Both the position numbers and the translations under genes were made by a program. A model generated the notes under the pieces. That model worked only from the letters and a program-made list of their open reading frames with translations. It made no database searches and had not been told where the DNA came from. A DNA stretch of 64,000 bases from CAYVTM01 sp964454645 (lineage in GTDB: Bacteria > Bacteroidota > Bacteroidia > Sphingobacteriales > Sphingobacteriaceae). The stretch is from assembly GCA_964454645.1 (NCBI GenBank), contig CAYVTM010000001.1, positions 310,001 through 374,000 of the forward strand, in the 5' to 3' direction. Positions 23,519 to 32,869 of this stretch are shown piece by piece (the first letter of the stretch is position 1; the number at the start of each line of letters is the position of its first letter).

Positions 23519-26052
23519 GGAGAGTTATACTTCTAACGCTTTTCATTCTTACGTATCAGGCTGTTCGGGCTCAGGAAACCATTGTGCGGGGTAAAGTAAC
23601 CGATGTAACCACCAACGAAGCCATTCCTTTTGCCAATATTCGGTTTAAAGGTTTGCCGGGTGGTACCTCTGCCGATTTTGAAGGGTATTTTTCTTTAAAA
23701 ACTTCCGCACGTGTCGATTCGCTGGAGGTTTGGTACCTGGGTTATCTTCCCAAAACACGTAAGGTAATACCGGGCAAAAGCCAAACGATCGATGTGCAAT
23801 TGCAATCGGCTTCTGTTGGAATTCATGAAGTGACAATTCTTGCGGGAGAAAATCCTGCTATTCGTATTATCCGAAATGCGCAAAGAAACAGAGATAAGCA
23901 TGATGTCCGATCGCTGGATGCTTATCAATACGAGAACTATACGAAAATACAGATCGATGTAGATAATATTTCCGATAATTTTAAACGTAAAAAAATATTG
24001 CGCCCGATTACTTCTTTGTTTGATAGCCTGGAAGTTTTGGCAGGGGAAGACGGGAAGGCAAACTTACCTGTATTTTATTCCGAGAACCTTTCGGATGTAT
24101 ATTATGTCAGCAAACCCTTTCAGCGGAAAAAAGAAATTATAAATGCTTCGAAGGTTACGGCAGTGGGTATTCAGGACGGTGTGCTTACTTCACAATTTAC
24201 AGGCGGTACTTTTGAAGAGTATAATTTCAATCAGAATAAATTATTAATTTTTAATAAAGAGTTTCTTTCTCCCATTGGCGACAATGCTTTTTTCTTTTAT
24301 GATTTTTTGCTGATGGACAGTGTGTATTTGGGTGGATATAAATGTTACGAAATAAAAGTAAGGCCCAAGAACAGCAAAGATTTGTTGTTTACGGGGAATG
24401 TCTGGATTGTAGATTCGCTCTTTGCCATCAAGCAGGTGAATTTAGAAATACCGAAATCGGTAAATATTAATTTCCTCGAGAAAATTCAGATACAACAAGA
24501 GCTGGAGCCTACTGCTGCCGGTGCCTGGATGCAGACGAAATCACGTGTCGTGGTCGACTTCGCCGATGTAACGAAGAAAACCGTTGGGATGATTGCCAAG
24601 GTTTATACTTCGCGAAGGAACATCGTAGTGAATGAAGTGAAAGATCAGAAGTTTTATGAATTACAATTGGTATTAAAGGAAGATGCCTTAAGCAAAAGCA
24701 CGGAATTTTGGAATGCAAACCGGCATGAGAAATTAAGCAGTACCGATATCAATGTATATAGTATGATTGATACGATTAAAAATATCCCGCGTGTGAAAAC
24801 TTATGTGGATGTATTTTATACATTAGTTACGGGATATCGTACAATCGGCACAATCGATCTGGGGCCATATATCAGTTTGGTTTCATATAATAATATTGAA
24901 GGATATAAATTCCGACTGGGTGGCAGGACAAACATTAAGTTCAGCGATAAGTGGATATTAAAAGGGTATCTGGCATACGGCGAGAAAGACAATCGCTTTA
25001 AATATAATGCTCAGGTAGAGCATATTCTTTCGCGGATGCATTGGACGAAAATAGGGGTACAGCGAAGAGAAGATATTGATCAGATAGGCGTGCAGTATGA
25101 TTTTGATGATAGTCAAGCTTTTAACAGTCAGCAAAGTTCGCTGTATATTACTACCTCACAAATTACACGCTTTGCCTTATTAAATCGTAAAACAGAAAGT
25201 AGGGTATGGCTGGAAAGTGAATTTCGTAAAGGCTATACGACGCGTGTCATTGTTCAGAATATCGATTATAAACATTTCTTTACCAATACTGCGGATACAG
25301 GAATAAATTCGAACTCTTTCCAAAGTGATTTTACTACCAGCGAGATAGTTTTTGAGACCCGTTTTGCTCCAAACGAATATCATGTGTTCAACGATAATTC
25401 CCGGCTTACTATCGGCAAGACGAAAGCCCCCGTTGTGATACTTCGATATACATTGGGTTTGAAAGGTTTTTTAAATAGTACGATGGATTATCACCGCTTG
25501 TCGGTAACTATTGATCACCGTTTGAAATTAGGTTTCCTGGGTTTCTCAAATTATGTGGTAAATGCAGGTAAAGTGTTTACTAAAGCTCCTTATACCTTGC
25601 TGGAAGTACACAGGGGTAATCAAACTCCTTTCTTTGCTGCCGGGACGTATAACCTGATGAACTATTTCGAATTTATCAGCGATGCGTATGTGTCGTTCGA
25701 TTATGTACATAATTTTCAGGGATTGATATTTAATCGCATACCTTTATTAAGAGCGCTTAAGTGGAGAGAGTTAGTGACCTATCGCGCCGTGTACGGTACT
25801 CTTTCCGATAAAAATTCCAATCCGGTTATTCGTAATACCTTTAGCACCCTTCTGTCAAAGCCTTATATGGAAGCAGGTTTCGGAATTTCCAATGTTCTTA
25901 AAATTGTACGCCTTGATTTTATTTACCGCTTGTCTTATACTGATGATAATTACCGCAACTATTACCGGCGCCTGCAACTCAATAATGGAGTCGTAAAACC
26001 GTATGATGTAGAGCGTTTCGGTGTAAGAGTTTCTTTGCAGTTCTCATTTTAA
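23515..26052 (+). CDS. DUF5686 outer-membrane protein with carboxypeptidase-like regulatory domain
   Basis: The 845-residue protein begins with a signal peptide (VILLTLFILTYQAVRAQ), then a carboxypeptidase-regulatory-like beta-sandwich (about residues 25-100: VRGKVTDVTTNEAIPFANIRF), a DUF5686-type region (ENPAIRIIRNAQRNRDKHDVRSLDAYQYENYTKIQ) and a long beta-barrel C-terminal half ending in VSLQFSF. DUF5686 proteins are abundant in Bacteroidota outer membranes; their role is unknown. It is translationally coupled to the GNAT gene upstream, an association with no clear functional meaning. Confidence 0.92.
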   Translation: MRRVILLTLFILTYQAVRAQETIVRGKVTDVTTNEAIPFANIRFKGLPGGTSADFEGYFSLKTSARVDSLEVWYLGYLPKTRKVIPGKSQTIDVQLQSASVGIHEVTILAGENPAIRIIRNAQRNRDKHDVRSLDAYQYENYTKIQIDVDNISDNFKRKKILRPITSLFDSLEVLAGEDGKANLPVFYSENLSDVYYVSKPFQRKKEIINASKVTAVGIQDGVLTSQFTGGTFEEYNFNQNKLLIFNKEFLSPIGDNAFFFYDFLLMDSVYLGGYKCYEIKVRPKNSKDLLFTGNVWIVDSLFAIKQVNLEIPKSVNINFLEKIQIQQELEPTAAGAWMQTKSRVVVDFADVTKKTVGMIAKVYTSRRNIVVNEVKDQKFYELQLVLKEDALSKSTEFWNANRHEKLSSTDINVYSMIDTIKNIPRVKTYVDVFYTLVTGYRTIGTIDLGPYISLVSYNNIEGYKFRLGGRTNIKFSDKWILKGYLAYGEKDNRFKYNAQVEHILSRMHWTKIGVQRREDIDQIGVQYDFDDSQAFNSQQSSLYITTSQITRFALLNRKTESRVWLESEFRKGYTTRVIVQNIDYKHFFTNTADTGINSNSFQSDFTTSEIVFETRFAPNEYHVFNDNSRLTIGKTKAPVVILRYTLGLKGFLNSTMDYHRLSVTIDHRLKLGFLGFSNYVVNAGKVFTKAPYTLLEVHRGNQTPFFAAGTYNLMNYFEFISDAYVSFDYVHNFQGLIFNRIPLLRALKWRELVTYRAVYGTLSDKNSNPVIRNTFSTLLSKPYMEAGFGISNVLKIVRLDFIYRLSYTDDNYRNYYRRLQLNNGVVKPYDVERFGVRVSLQFSF

Positions 26053-26195
26053 CTGTTGTATCCGAAAGGCCTATCTAATTAGAGTATGTCGAAAAAATAG
26101 AAGCAGGTATCATGATCTTTAATTTCAGGAAACACGTGAAAATCTCAATGGAAATTTAGTATTATTGTATCCTGTACAATTAAGATAAAACGTTC

Positions 26196-27143
26196 ATGTC
26201 ACAGCAAGCGCAAAGCACTTTCGAATTTCCGGGTCAGACGAACTTTTACAGAGGGAAAGTAAGGGATGTATATACGATAAAAGATAAGTATTTAGTGATG
26301 GTAGCTTCCGATCGTATATCGGCATTCGATGTGGTTTTGCCACGCCCTATACCCTATAAAGGCCAGGTCTTAAACCAAATTGCGGCACATTTTTTAAAAG
26401 CAACTGCCGATTTAGTTCCGAACTGGGTACTCAGCGTTCCCGATCCGGCAGTAACTGTTGGGCACTTATGCAAAGCCTTTCCTGTTGAGATGGTTGTAAG
26501 AGGTTATCTGGCAGGTCATGCATGGCGAGAATATCAGTCGGGAAAACGTGAAATATGTGGAGTGGCTTTACCTGAAGGGCTCAAAGAGAATGATAAGCTG
26601 GACAATCCCATCGTTACACCTACTACAAAAGCGCATGAAGGGCATGATGAAGATATTTCGAGGGAAGAAATTTTAAAGCAAGAATTGGTAAGGGAGTCGG
26701 ATTATCAGCAATTGGAAGCATACACACTGGCATTGTATCAAAAAGGAGTGGAGATGGCCGCCGAAAAAGGCTTGATCTTAGTAGATACCAAATACGAATT
26801 CGGAAAAATAGGTGATAAAATTTATTTGATTGATGAAATCCACACGCCTGACTCTTCACGCTATTTTTATCGGGAGGGTTATGAAGATCGTCAACAAAAG
26901 GGAGAAGCTCAGAAACAATTATCGAAAGAATTCGTCCGTCAGTGGTTGATTGAAAATGGTTTTCAGGGTAAAGAAGGACAAGAGGTTCCGGCAATGAACG
27001 ATGCGAAATTGATAGAGATTTCCGAACGCTATATCGAATTATACGAACAAATTACAGGTCAGACATTTATAAAAGCCAATCAATCAAACGTGCAGGAACG
27101 TATCTTTGGCAATGTTCTGGCTGCGCTCGAAAATCTTGAATAA
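26196..27143 (+). CDS. purC: Phosphoribosylaminoimidazole-succinocarboxamide synthase
   Basis: PurC joins CAIR and aspartate with ATP to form SAICAR in purine synthesis. The 315 residues are long for bacteria but usual for Bacteroidota and fungal-like forms. FYRGKVRDVYTI, MVASDRISAFDVVLP, EMVVRGYLAGHAWREY and LVDTKYEFGKIGDKIYLIDEIHTPDSSRY cover the ATP and substrate sites. The gene stands alone among unrelated genes; purA lies at 36.4 kb. No purine riboswitch was seen in the 143 nt upstream. Confidence 0.97.
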   Translation: MSQQAQSTFEFPGQTNFYRGKVRDVYTIKDKYLVMVASDRISAFDVVLPRPIPYKGQVLNQIAAHFLKATADLVPNWVLSVPDPAVTVGHLCKAFPVEMVVRGYLAGHAWREYQSGKREICGVALPEGLKENDKLDNPIVTPTTKAHEGHDEDISREEILKQELVRESDYQQLEAYTLALYQKGVEMAAEKGLILVDTKYEFGKIGDKIYLIDEIHTPDSSRYFYREGYEDRQQKGEAQKQLSKEFVRQWLIENGFQGKEGQEVPAMNDAKLIEISERYIELYEQITGQTFIKANQSNVQERIFGNVLAALENLE

Positions 27144-27186
27144 TCACGGAAAAATATAGTAACTTTAACCCCAAACCTTACATCGC

Positions 27187-27570
27187 ATGAAATTTGTAAT
27201 TGATAAACACGAGAAATACGTATTGCTGAAGCCCTTAGACGTAGAATCCTTAGATTCAGAGACGGCACCCAAATTAAAGTCGGAGCTGATCCTCATTAAT
27301 TCCGAAGGAATCAACAATATCATTATTGATTTAAGTAATGTACGTACGGTAGATGAGTCGGGAGCGAGTGCTTTGCTTTCTGCAAATCGTATCTGTAAAA
27401 GTAATGACGGGACTTTTGTTTTATCGGGAGTTCATTCGGAAATACAACAGTTGCTCGAATTATCAACTACCGATAACTATATCTACCTTGTTCCGACGGT
27501 CACTGAAGCTATCGATTTAGTGTTTATGGAAGAGATAGAGCGCGATCTTCGTAGAGAAATGAATGAATAG
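27187..27570 (+). CDS. STAS domain protein (anti-sigma factor antagonist type)
   Basis: The 127-residue protein is a single STAS domain: an N-terminal strand (EKYVLLKPLDVESLDSETAPKLKSEL), INNIIIDLSNVRTVDESGASALLSANRI, with Ser in the DESGASALL segment at the usual phosphorylation site, and a FVLSG strand. Such proteins bind anti-sigma kinases. In Bacteroidota this particular pairing with rnz is familiar. It ends 3 nt before rnz and is likely translated with it. No cognate kinase is near. Confidence 0.85.
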   Translation: MKFVIDKHEKYVLLKPLDVESLDSETAPKLKSELILINSEGINNIIIDLSNVRTVDESGASALLSANRICKSNDGTFVLSGVHSEIQQLLELSTTDNYIYLVPTVTEAIDLVFMEEIERDLRREMNE

Positions 27571-27573
27571 TTA

Positions 27574-28494
27574 ATGGCAACATTTAGTGTAACGATATTA
27601 GGAAGCAGTTCGGCAACCCCAGCATACAATAGAAACCCCAGCGCTCAGTTGCTGAATGTGAATGATCGTTATTATCTGATTGATTGTGGTGAGGCTACTC
27701 AAAATCAACTCAATCGCTTTAAAATTAAATTCTCCCGAATCGACCATATCTTTATCTCTCATTTACATGGAGATCATTATTTAGGTTTGGTGGGATTGCT
27801 TTCGACGATGCACCTGAACGGACGTACCCGTGAGCTGAGTATTTATGGTCCGCCGGAATTAATAGAAATTATCGACCTGCAGTTACGTGTTTCTGAAACT
27901 ACTCTTCGTTACAAATTAATCTTTAAGCCTACACATACACAAGGTCCGGAAGAAATTTTTTCGAACAACGATATCAGTGTAGAAACTATCATTCTGAACC
28001 ATCGCATTCCTACCACCGGGTTTTTATTTAAAGAAAAACCCCGCAAACGTAAGATCAATAATGCGAAGGTAGAGTTACACCAAATACCGGTAGAATTCAT
28101 CCAGTTATTAAAATTCGGAATTGACTATACCGATAAGCTCGGAAATAAAATTCCAAATGACGAACTTACTTTCGACCCGCCTAAGCCCCGCTGTTATGCC
28201 TATTGCTCGGATACTTTGTATTCCGAAAGCTTTTTGGAACAGGTAAAAGGAGTAGATCTCCTCTATCACGAAGCAACGTTTATGCACGACTTGCTGAAAA
28301 GGGCAGAAGAAACCTTACATACAACTTCTTTACAAGCCGGAATATTTGCAAGAAAAGCTTCAGTGAAACGTTTGGTAATAGGACATTTTTCTGCACGTTA
28401 CCGGGAACTTGATGCCTTGCTGAATGAAGCCCGTATGCAATTTGAGGAAACCTATCTCGCTATTGAAGGTGAACGTTTCGAAGTGAAGGATTAA
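27574..28494 (+). CDS. rnz: Ribonuclease Z
   Basis: RNase Z trims the 3' trailer of precursor tRNAs. The 306-residue metallo-beta-lactamase protein shows FSVTILGSSSATPAYNRNPSA, the zinc motif SHLHGDHYLGLVGLLSTM, NHRIPTTGFLF, LLYHEATF and a late GHFSARY. These are the standard short-form tRNase Z signatures. It follows the STAS gene by 3 nt, and its end overlaps the convergent lipoprotein gene by 4 nt. Confidence 0.96.
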   Translation: MATFSVTILGSSSATPAYNRNPSAQLLNVNDRYYLIDCGEATQNQLNRFKIKFSRIDHIFISHLHGDHYLGLVGLLSTMHLNGRTRELSIYGPPELIEIIDLQLRVSETTLRYKLIFKPTHTQGPEEIFSNNDISVETIILNHRIPTTGFLFKEKPRKRKINNAKVELHQIPVEFIQLLKFGIDYTDKLGNKIPNDELTFDPPKPRCYAYCSDTLYSESFLEQVKGVDLLYHEATFMHDLLKRAEETLHTTSLQAGIFARKASVKRLVIGHFSARYRELDALLNEARMQFEETYLAIEGERFEVKD

Positions 28495-29048
28495 TTCTGT
28501 CGGAATCGTACTTCTACACTAAAAAAATGTTTATCTATTCCCCTAATTTTCTGATTACCCTTGATGTGATACCCTGTTCGGGGATTATAGTGTAAGTAAC
28601 GCTCGGAATTATAAAGATTATTAGTATTTTTCTGATGAATGTCTATCGAAATGACGGAGTCTGTACCGGGATAAAAGGCTATTTGTAGCAAGCGTATTTT
28701 TAGTTTATCTTCTAATGCTTTGTAAGAGTAGTAAAGCGTATCTTCAATCAATACAGTATCTGCCGAATAACTTATTTTCCAGGCGGGTTTGTTTAGATCC
28801 GATTCGATAAACATAGCAAATTCTTTCTTCCAATCTACCTGTATATTAGTTTTGGATTGGCTTGCCGTATCATTAGAAACAGCTTTATCTGCTAACGTAT
28901 TTTCTTTTGTAAGCAATACTGCCTCATTTTCGAAATAGCTTTTCAAATCGAAATAGCTTTTCGATGAAGAAGGATTGTTTACACTTGACTCTTTGCAAGC
29001 CGCAAAAGGTACAAGCAGGAGTAAAAATATTTTTAGAATTGTTTTCAA
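28491..29048 (-). CDS. Putative lipoprotein of unknown function
   Basis: The 185-residue product has a lipoprotein signal peptide (TILKIFLLLLVPFAACKES, lipobox FAAC). The mature part starts with a Ser/Asn-rich linker, then a mixed region with repeated YSYKALEDKLKIR and NTNNLYNSERYLHYNPRTGYHIKG. I recognise no family. It starts 2 nt after the gpmI stop, so it is likely co-transcribed with gpmI, although a functional link is not apparent. Its 3' end overlaps rnz by 4 nt. Confidence 0.75.
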   Translation of the reverse strand: MKTILKIFLLLLVPFAACKESSVNNPSSSKSYFDLKSYFENEAVLLTKENTLADKAVSNDTASQSKTNIQVDWKKEFAMFIESDLNKPAWKISYSADTVLIEDTLYYSYKALEDKLKIRLLQIAFYPGTDSVISIDIHQKNTNNLYNSERYLHYNPRTGYHIKGNQKIRGIDKHFFSVEVRFRQN

Positions 29049-29050
29049 TA

Positions 29051-30571
29051 TTATACTAATGAGGTCCCATTCATTTCCGCAGGTATTGTTATATTCATCA
29101 TCCGTAAAATAGTAGGAGCAATATCTGCAAGTCCGCCCGAACGAATTGTTTTATAGTCCGCATCGATCAGGATGCAGGGTACTAAATTGGTAGTGTGTGC
29201 GGTATTCGGACTGCCATTTTCATTTATCATATAATCGGCATTGCCATGATCGGCAATGATGATAAAAGAGTACCCATTTTCAATTCCGCATTCAACCACT
29301 TCTTTAGCACAAGCATCAACGGTCTCTATAGCTTTTACTACCGCAGAGAATACGCCTGTATGCCCTACCATATCAGGGTTTGCGAAGTTCAAACAAATGA
29401 AATCGCTTTCTTGTTTTTTTAATTCCCGTATAATGGCATCTTTGATTTCGTATGCACTCATCTCGGGTTGTAAGTCGTAAGTAGCCACTTTCGGTGAAGG
29501 AATTAAAATTCGTTGTTCATTTGCGAATGGTTTTTCTCTTCCGCCCGAAAAGAAAAAAGTAACATGCGGGTACTTTTCTGTTTCGGCAATACGAATTTGT
29601 TGCTTATTATTTTTCTCTAATACTTCGCCTAATGTGTTTTGTAAGTTCGCCTTATCGAATACCACTTTTACATCCTGAAAAGAATCGTCGTAATTGGTGA
29701 ATGTGATATAATACAGATTTAGCTTATGCATATTGTATTCGTGTATGTCGCGCTGTGTTAAGGCAATACTGAGCTCACGTGCACGGTCGGTACGGAAGTT
29801 ATAGCAGATAACTACATCGCCTTCCGCAATTGTTGCAAGCGGATTTCCTTCAGCATCGGTACATACAATAGGTTTAATGAATTCATCGGTGATGTTCGCA
29901 TGGTAAGAAGCCTGCATTGCGGAAACGTAATCCGTTGTTGCCAGGCCTTTCCCATTTACCAATAAGTCGTAAGCTTCCCGGACACGTTCCCAGCGGTTAT
30001 CACGGTCCATGGCATAGAAACGACCGATAAGAGAAGCCAGTTTAACATTTGTTTTGCTAAGGGTTTCTTGTAAATCGTTCAAATAGCCTATTCCCGATTT
30101 AGGATCAGTATCCCGACCGTCCATAAATGCATGTACAAAAATATTTCCGACAGCATAGTCGGCAGCCATTTCGCATAAGGCTTTCAGATGATTGATATGA
30201 GAGTGTACGCCTCCATCGGACAAAAGTCCAATAAAGTGTACATTTTTTTGATTATTTTTTGCATAATTAAATGCTTCTACCAGGGTAGAATTATTCCAAA
30301 TAGACTTATTCTCCACAGCTTTATGGATACGCACCAATTCCTGAAAAATAATTCTTCCCGAGCCTATGGTCAGGTGGCCTACTTCCGAATTTCCCATTTG
30401 TCCATCGGGTAATCCAACCGCTTCTCCCGATGCAACCAGTTTAGAATGAGGATATTGTTTATAAAGAGAGTCGATAAAAGGAGTGGAGGCAGCATCGATG
30501 GCATTGCTATTTTCCGGCTTGCCAAGTCCCCATCCATCCAAAATCATTAAGAAAACTTTTTTATCTTTCAT
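29051..30571 (-). CDS. gpmI: 2,3-bisphosphoglycerate-independent phosphoglycerate mutase
   Basis: GpmI interconverts 3- and 2-phosphoglycerate using two Mn ions. The 506-residue length is typical. The start KVFLMILDGWGLG carries metal-binding Asp; QMGNSEVGHLTIGSGR holds the catalytic Ser; FMDGRDTDP, GRFYAMDRDNRWER and FADP/ANPDMVGHTG with IIADHGNADYM give the remaining metal and substrate ligands. A TAnnTTTG element is directly upstream. The lipoprotein gene follows by 2 nt. Confidence 0.97.
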   Translation of the reverse strand: MKDKKVFLMILDGWGLGKPENSNAIDAASTPFIDSLYKQYPHSKLVASGEAVGLPDGQMGNSEVGHLTIGSGRIIFQELVRIHKAVENKSIWNNSTLVEAFNYAKNNQKNVHFIGLLSDGGVHSHINHLKALCEMAADYAVGNIFVHAFMDGRDTDPKSGIGYLNDLQETLSKTNVKLASLIGRFYAMDRDNRWERVREAYDLLVNGKGLATTDYVSAMQASYHANITDEFIKPIVCTDAEGNPLATIAEGDVVICYNFRTDRARELSIALTQRDIHEYNMHKLNLYYITFTNYDDSFQDVKVVFDKANLQNTLGEVLEKNNKQQIRIAETEKYPHVTFFFSGGREKPFANEQRILIPSPKVATYDLQPEMSAYEIKDAIIRELKKQESDFICLNFANPDMVGHTGVFSAVVKAIETVDACAKEVVECGIENGYSFIIIADHGNADYMINENGSPNTAHTTNLVPCILIDADYKTIRSGGLADIAPTILRMMNITIPAEMNGTSLV

Positions 30572-30575
30572 AGTT

Positions 30576-30583
30576 CAAATATA
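30576..30583 (-). promoter_or_regulatory. -7 element of gpmI
   Basis: CAAATATA on the plus strand reads TATATTTG on the minus strand and fits TAnnTTTG. It ends 4 nt from the ATG at 30571, predicting a leaderless or near-leaderless mRNA. Confidence 0.6.
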
Positions 30584-30646
30584 CGATCATAATAGGATTG
30601 GCATAGTTTTTAGTATAAATACCCTGATAAGATGAATTGTGAATAC

Positions 30647-31048
30647 ATGAAGCGCATCGTTTTTACCCTAATACTATTTTGTTATAGCATATTAAATACT
30701 TTTGCCCAGACAGGTATTTACGAAGATCTGGCAGCAGGATTTAATGGCTCTGACCAACGCCTTATTTCAAAATATTTTAATAATAAGGTAGAGCTTACTA
30801 TTATGGATCAATCGAATGTATACAGTAAAACACAAGCAGAATTAGTACTTCGCGATTTTTTTGTAAAATACCCACCCATAGAATTTCAGATCCTACACCG
30901 AAACAATAAATCCGGAACAGAAGGAGCGGGTTTCGCTATTGGTCAAATGAATACCCGATCGGGAAATTTCAGAGTATATTTTATTATCAAACAAGTAGAT
31001 AACACTACCTATCTGCAAGAGATGCGTTTCGAAGCCGAACGCCGGTAA
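30647..31048 (+). CDS. DUF4783 domain protein, exported
   Basis: From the ATG at 30647 the protein is 133 residues with a Sec signal peptide (KRIVFTLILFCYSILNTFAQ). The mature part fits DUF4783, a Bacteroidota family with an NTF2-like fold: YEDLAAGFNGSDQRLISKYFNNKVELTI, LRDFFVKYPPIEFQILH, and SGNFRVYFIIKQVDNTTYLQEMRFE. The function is unknown. A start at 30632 is also open and would extend the n-region. In many Bacteroidota genomes DUF4783 lies beside nadC and plsY, as it does here. Confidence 0.85.
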   Translation: MKRIVFTLILFCYSILNTFAQTGIYEDLAAGFNGSDQRLISKYFNNKVELTIMDQSNVYSKTQAELVLRDFFVKYPPIEFQILHRNNKSGTEGAGFAIGQMNTRSGNFRVYFIIKQVDNTTYLQEMRFEAERR

Positions 31049-31077
31049 GAATTTCTATCTTTTCTCGTCTCAATCCT

Positions 31078-31085
31078 TACCTTTG
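31078..31085 (+). promoter_or_regulatory. Possible -7 element of nadC
   Basis: TACCTTTG fits TAnnTTTG; the start would be near 31092, with a leader of about 114 nt before nadC. No -33 TTTG is obvious. Confidence 0.4.
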
Positions 31086-31205
31086 TCTGTCTATGATTAT
31101 TATCTTTTGATCTTGAATGAATTCATCAGGTATCAGGATTTTTTATATGCGAACATATTTCAGAATAAGCAATAAATTAATTTAAGGAGCCATAATTTAA
31201 CAGGA

Positions 31206-32054
31206 ATGAATTATACCGAAGAAACACTTGAAGCCTTTATACAAGTAGCATTAAAAGAAGATGTAGGCGATGGAGATCATACTTCTTTGTCAACAATTCC
31301 TGCGGGGGCCGAAAGTTCCGCCTATTTGCTTATCAAAGAGACAGGTATATTGGCGGGATTAAAGATTGCTCAAAAGATTTTCCATCGTATCGATAAAGAT
31401 TTAAAGATTGAAGTGTTTATGCGGGATGGAGATTCTGTAAAACCCGGCGACAGGGTTTTGGAAGTATCGGGGAGCGTACACAGTATTCTGCTCGCCGAGC
31501 GTTTGGTATTAAATACCATGCAACGTATGTCGGGTATAGCAACAGTCACTTCAAAAGTTGTAGGAATTTTGAAAGGAACTAAAACAAAAGTACTGGATAC
31601 ACGTAAGACTACCCCGGGAATACGTTTTCTCGAAAAGGAAGCGGTTAAAATAGGCGGGGGAATGAATCATCGGTTTGGTTTATACGACATGATTTTAATT
31701 AAGGATAATCATGTGGATTATTCGGGTGGTATTCAGCAGGCGCTTGACAATGCCAATGCATATTTAAAACGAACGGGTAAATCCTTGAAGATAGAATTAG
31801 AAACCCGTAACCCGGAAGAAGTTCAGCAAGCTATCGATCATGGTGGACTACAGCGTATTATGTTTGATAACTTTAGTCCGGAAGCGATGAAAAAAGCGGT
31901 TGAAATGGTAGCCGGCAGGTTCGAAACCGAAGCTTCGGGTGGAATTACGATTGAGAATGCAAGGGATTATGCCGAAACCGGTGTGGATTATTTATCTATG
32001 GGAGCATTGACGCATTCTGTTAAAAGTCTGGATATGAGTTTAAAAGCAGTATAA
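31206..32054 (+). CDS. nadC: Nicotinate-nucleotide pyrophosphorylase (carboxylating)
   Basis: NadC converts quinolinate and PRPP to nicotinate mononucleotide in de novo NAD synthesis. At 282 residues it matches the family. EDVGDGDHTS, LAERLVLNTMQRMSGIAT, VLDTRKTTPGIR and NHRFGLYDMILIKDNH (substrate Arg/Lys/His contacts), then LETRNPEEVQ, IMFDNFSPE and ASGGIT are all present. plsY follows 53 nt downstream with its own promoter-like element. Confidence 0.97.
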   Translation: MNYTEETLEAFIQVALKEDVGDGDHTSLSTIPAGAESSAYLLIKETGILAGLKIAQKIFHRIDKDLKIEVFMRDGDSVKPGDRVLEVSGSVHSILLAERLVLNTMQRMSGIATVTSKVVGILKGTKTKVLDTRKTTPGIRFLEKEAVKIGGGMNHRFGLYDMILIKDNHVDYSGGIQQALDNANAYLKRTGKSLKIELETRNPEEVQQAIDHGGLQRIMFDNFSPEAMKKAVEMVAGRFETEASGGITIENARDYAETGVDYLSMGALTHSVKSLDMSLKAV

Positions 32055-32077
32055 GAACCCTGCTTATTTTAAATTAG

Positions 32078-32085
32078 TACATTTG
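32078..32085 (+). promoter_or_regulatory. Possible -7 element of plsY
   Basis: TACATTTG fits TAnnTTTG and lies 22 nt before the ATG at 32108. Confidence 0.45.
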
Positions 32086-32107
32086 TTCCCGTATTGATTT
32101 TTGAAGA

Positions 32108-32746
32108 ATGATTTCAGTTTATACAACAACTGCACTTATTGTTGCATATTTATACGGTTCTATACCTACTGCTTTTTGGATTGGCAAGGCATTGTACGGT
32201 ATTGATATTCGTGAATACGGAAGCGGTAATTCCGGAGCAACCAACACCTTTCGTACTTTAGGAAAGAAAGCAGGTATTCCGGTTCTCATTATCGATATCT
32301 TAAAGGGATTTACATCAACAAACCTTGTTTATTTTATGGGAAATTATACGCCCGGAACAGTCCCTTTTGCCAACTTCCAGATTGTACTGGGAATTACAGC
32401 TGTTGTGGGTCATATTTTTCCCGTATTTGCTGGCTTTAGGGGAGGAAAGGGGATAGCTACCTTATTTGGAATGATCCTTGCTGTACATCCACCCGCAGCT
32501 CTTGTTTCTTCGGGTGTATTCATTATTATGCTCTTTGCCACCCGCTATGTATCGTTGAGTTCTATGGTTGCAAGTTTTATGTTTCCGGTAATAATGATTC
32601 TCTTTTTTAGTGAAAATAGTACCCGGACACAAATATTATTTGCCATTTCGGTATGTGTATTGGTTATGATTACACATCAAAAAAATATCGAACGTTTGTT
32701 GAAAGGCAAGGAGTCGAAAGTGAATCTGTTTAAGAAGAAAGATTGA
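32108..32746 (+). CDS. plsY: Acyl-phosphate glycerol-3-phosphate acyltransferase
   Basis: PlsY transfers the acyl group of acyl-phosphate to glycerol 3-phosphate in the first step of phospholipid synthesis; plsC at 4.2 kb does the second. The 212-residue protein has five to seven membrane helices. Signature loops are YGSIPTAFWIGK, EYGSGNSGATNTFRTLGKKAG (catalytic Ser/Arg/Asn) and VFAGFRGGKGIATLFG, followed by FATRYVSLSSMVASF. It ends in a basic LLKGKESKVNLFKKK tail, as in other members. Confidence 0.96.
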   Translation: MISVYTTTALIVAYLYGSIPTAFWIGKALYGIDIREYGSGNSGATNTFRTLGKKAGIPVLIIDILKGFTSTNLVYFMGNYTPGTVPFANFQIVLGITAVVGHIFPVFAGFRGGKGIATLFGMILAVHPPAALVSSGVFIIMLFATRYVSLSSMVASFMFPVIMILFFSENSTRTQILFAISVCVLVMITHQKNIERLLKGKESKVNLFKKKD

Positions 32747-32869
32747 AAACTAACTAAGCTGCTTATAAGCAAACGTATACATTCAGGGCTATGTCACATT
32801 TTTGAAATAATATTCAAAGCAAGGCATAATATTTGTATTTTGCATGTCTCAAATTTTATAATAGAAAAT

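Noticed and set aside
26053..26195. Purine riboswitch upstream of purC
   Set aside because: I looked for the conserved three-way junction bases and paired arms and did not find them.
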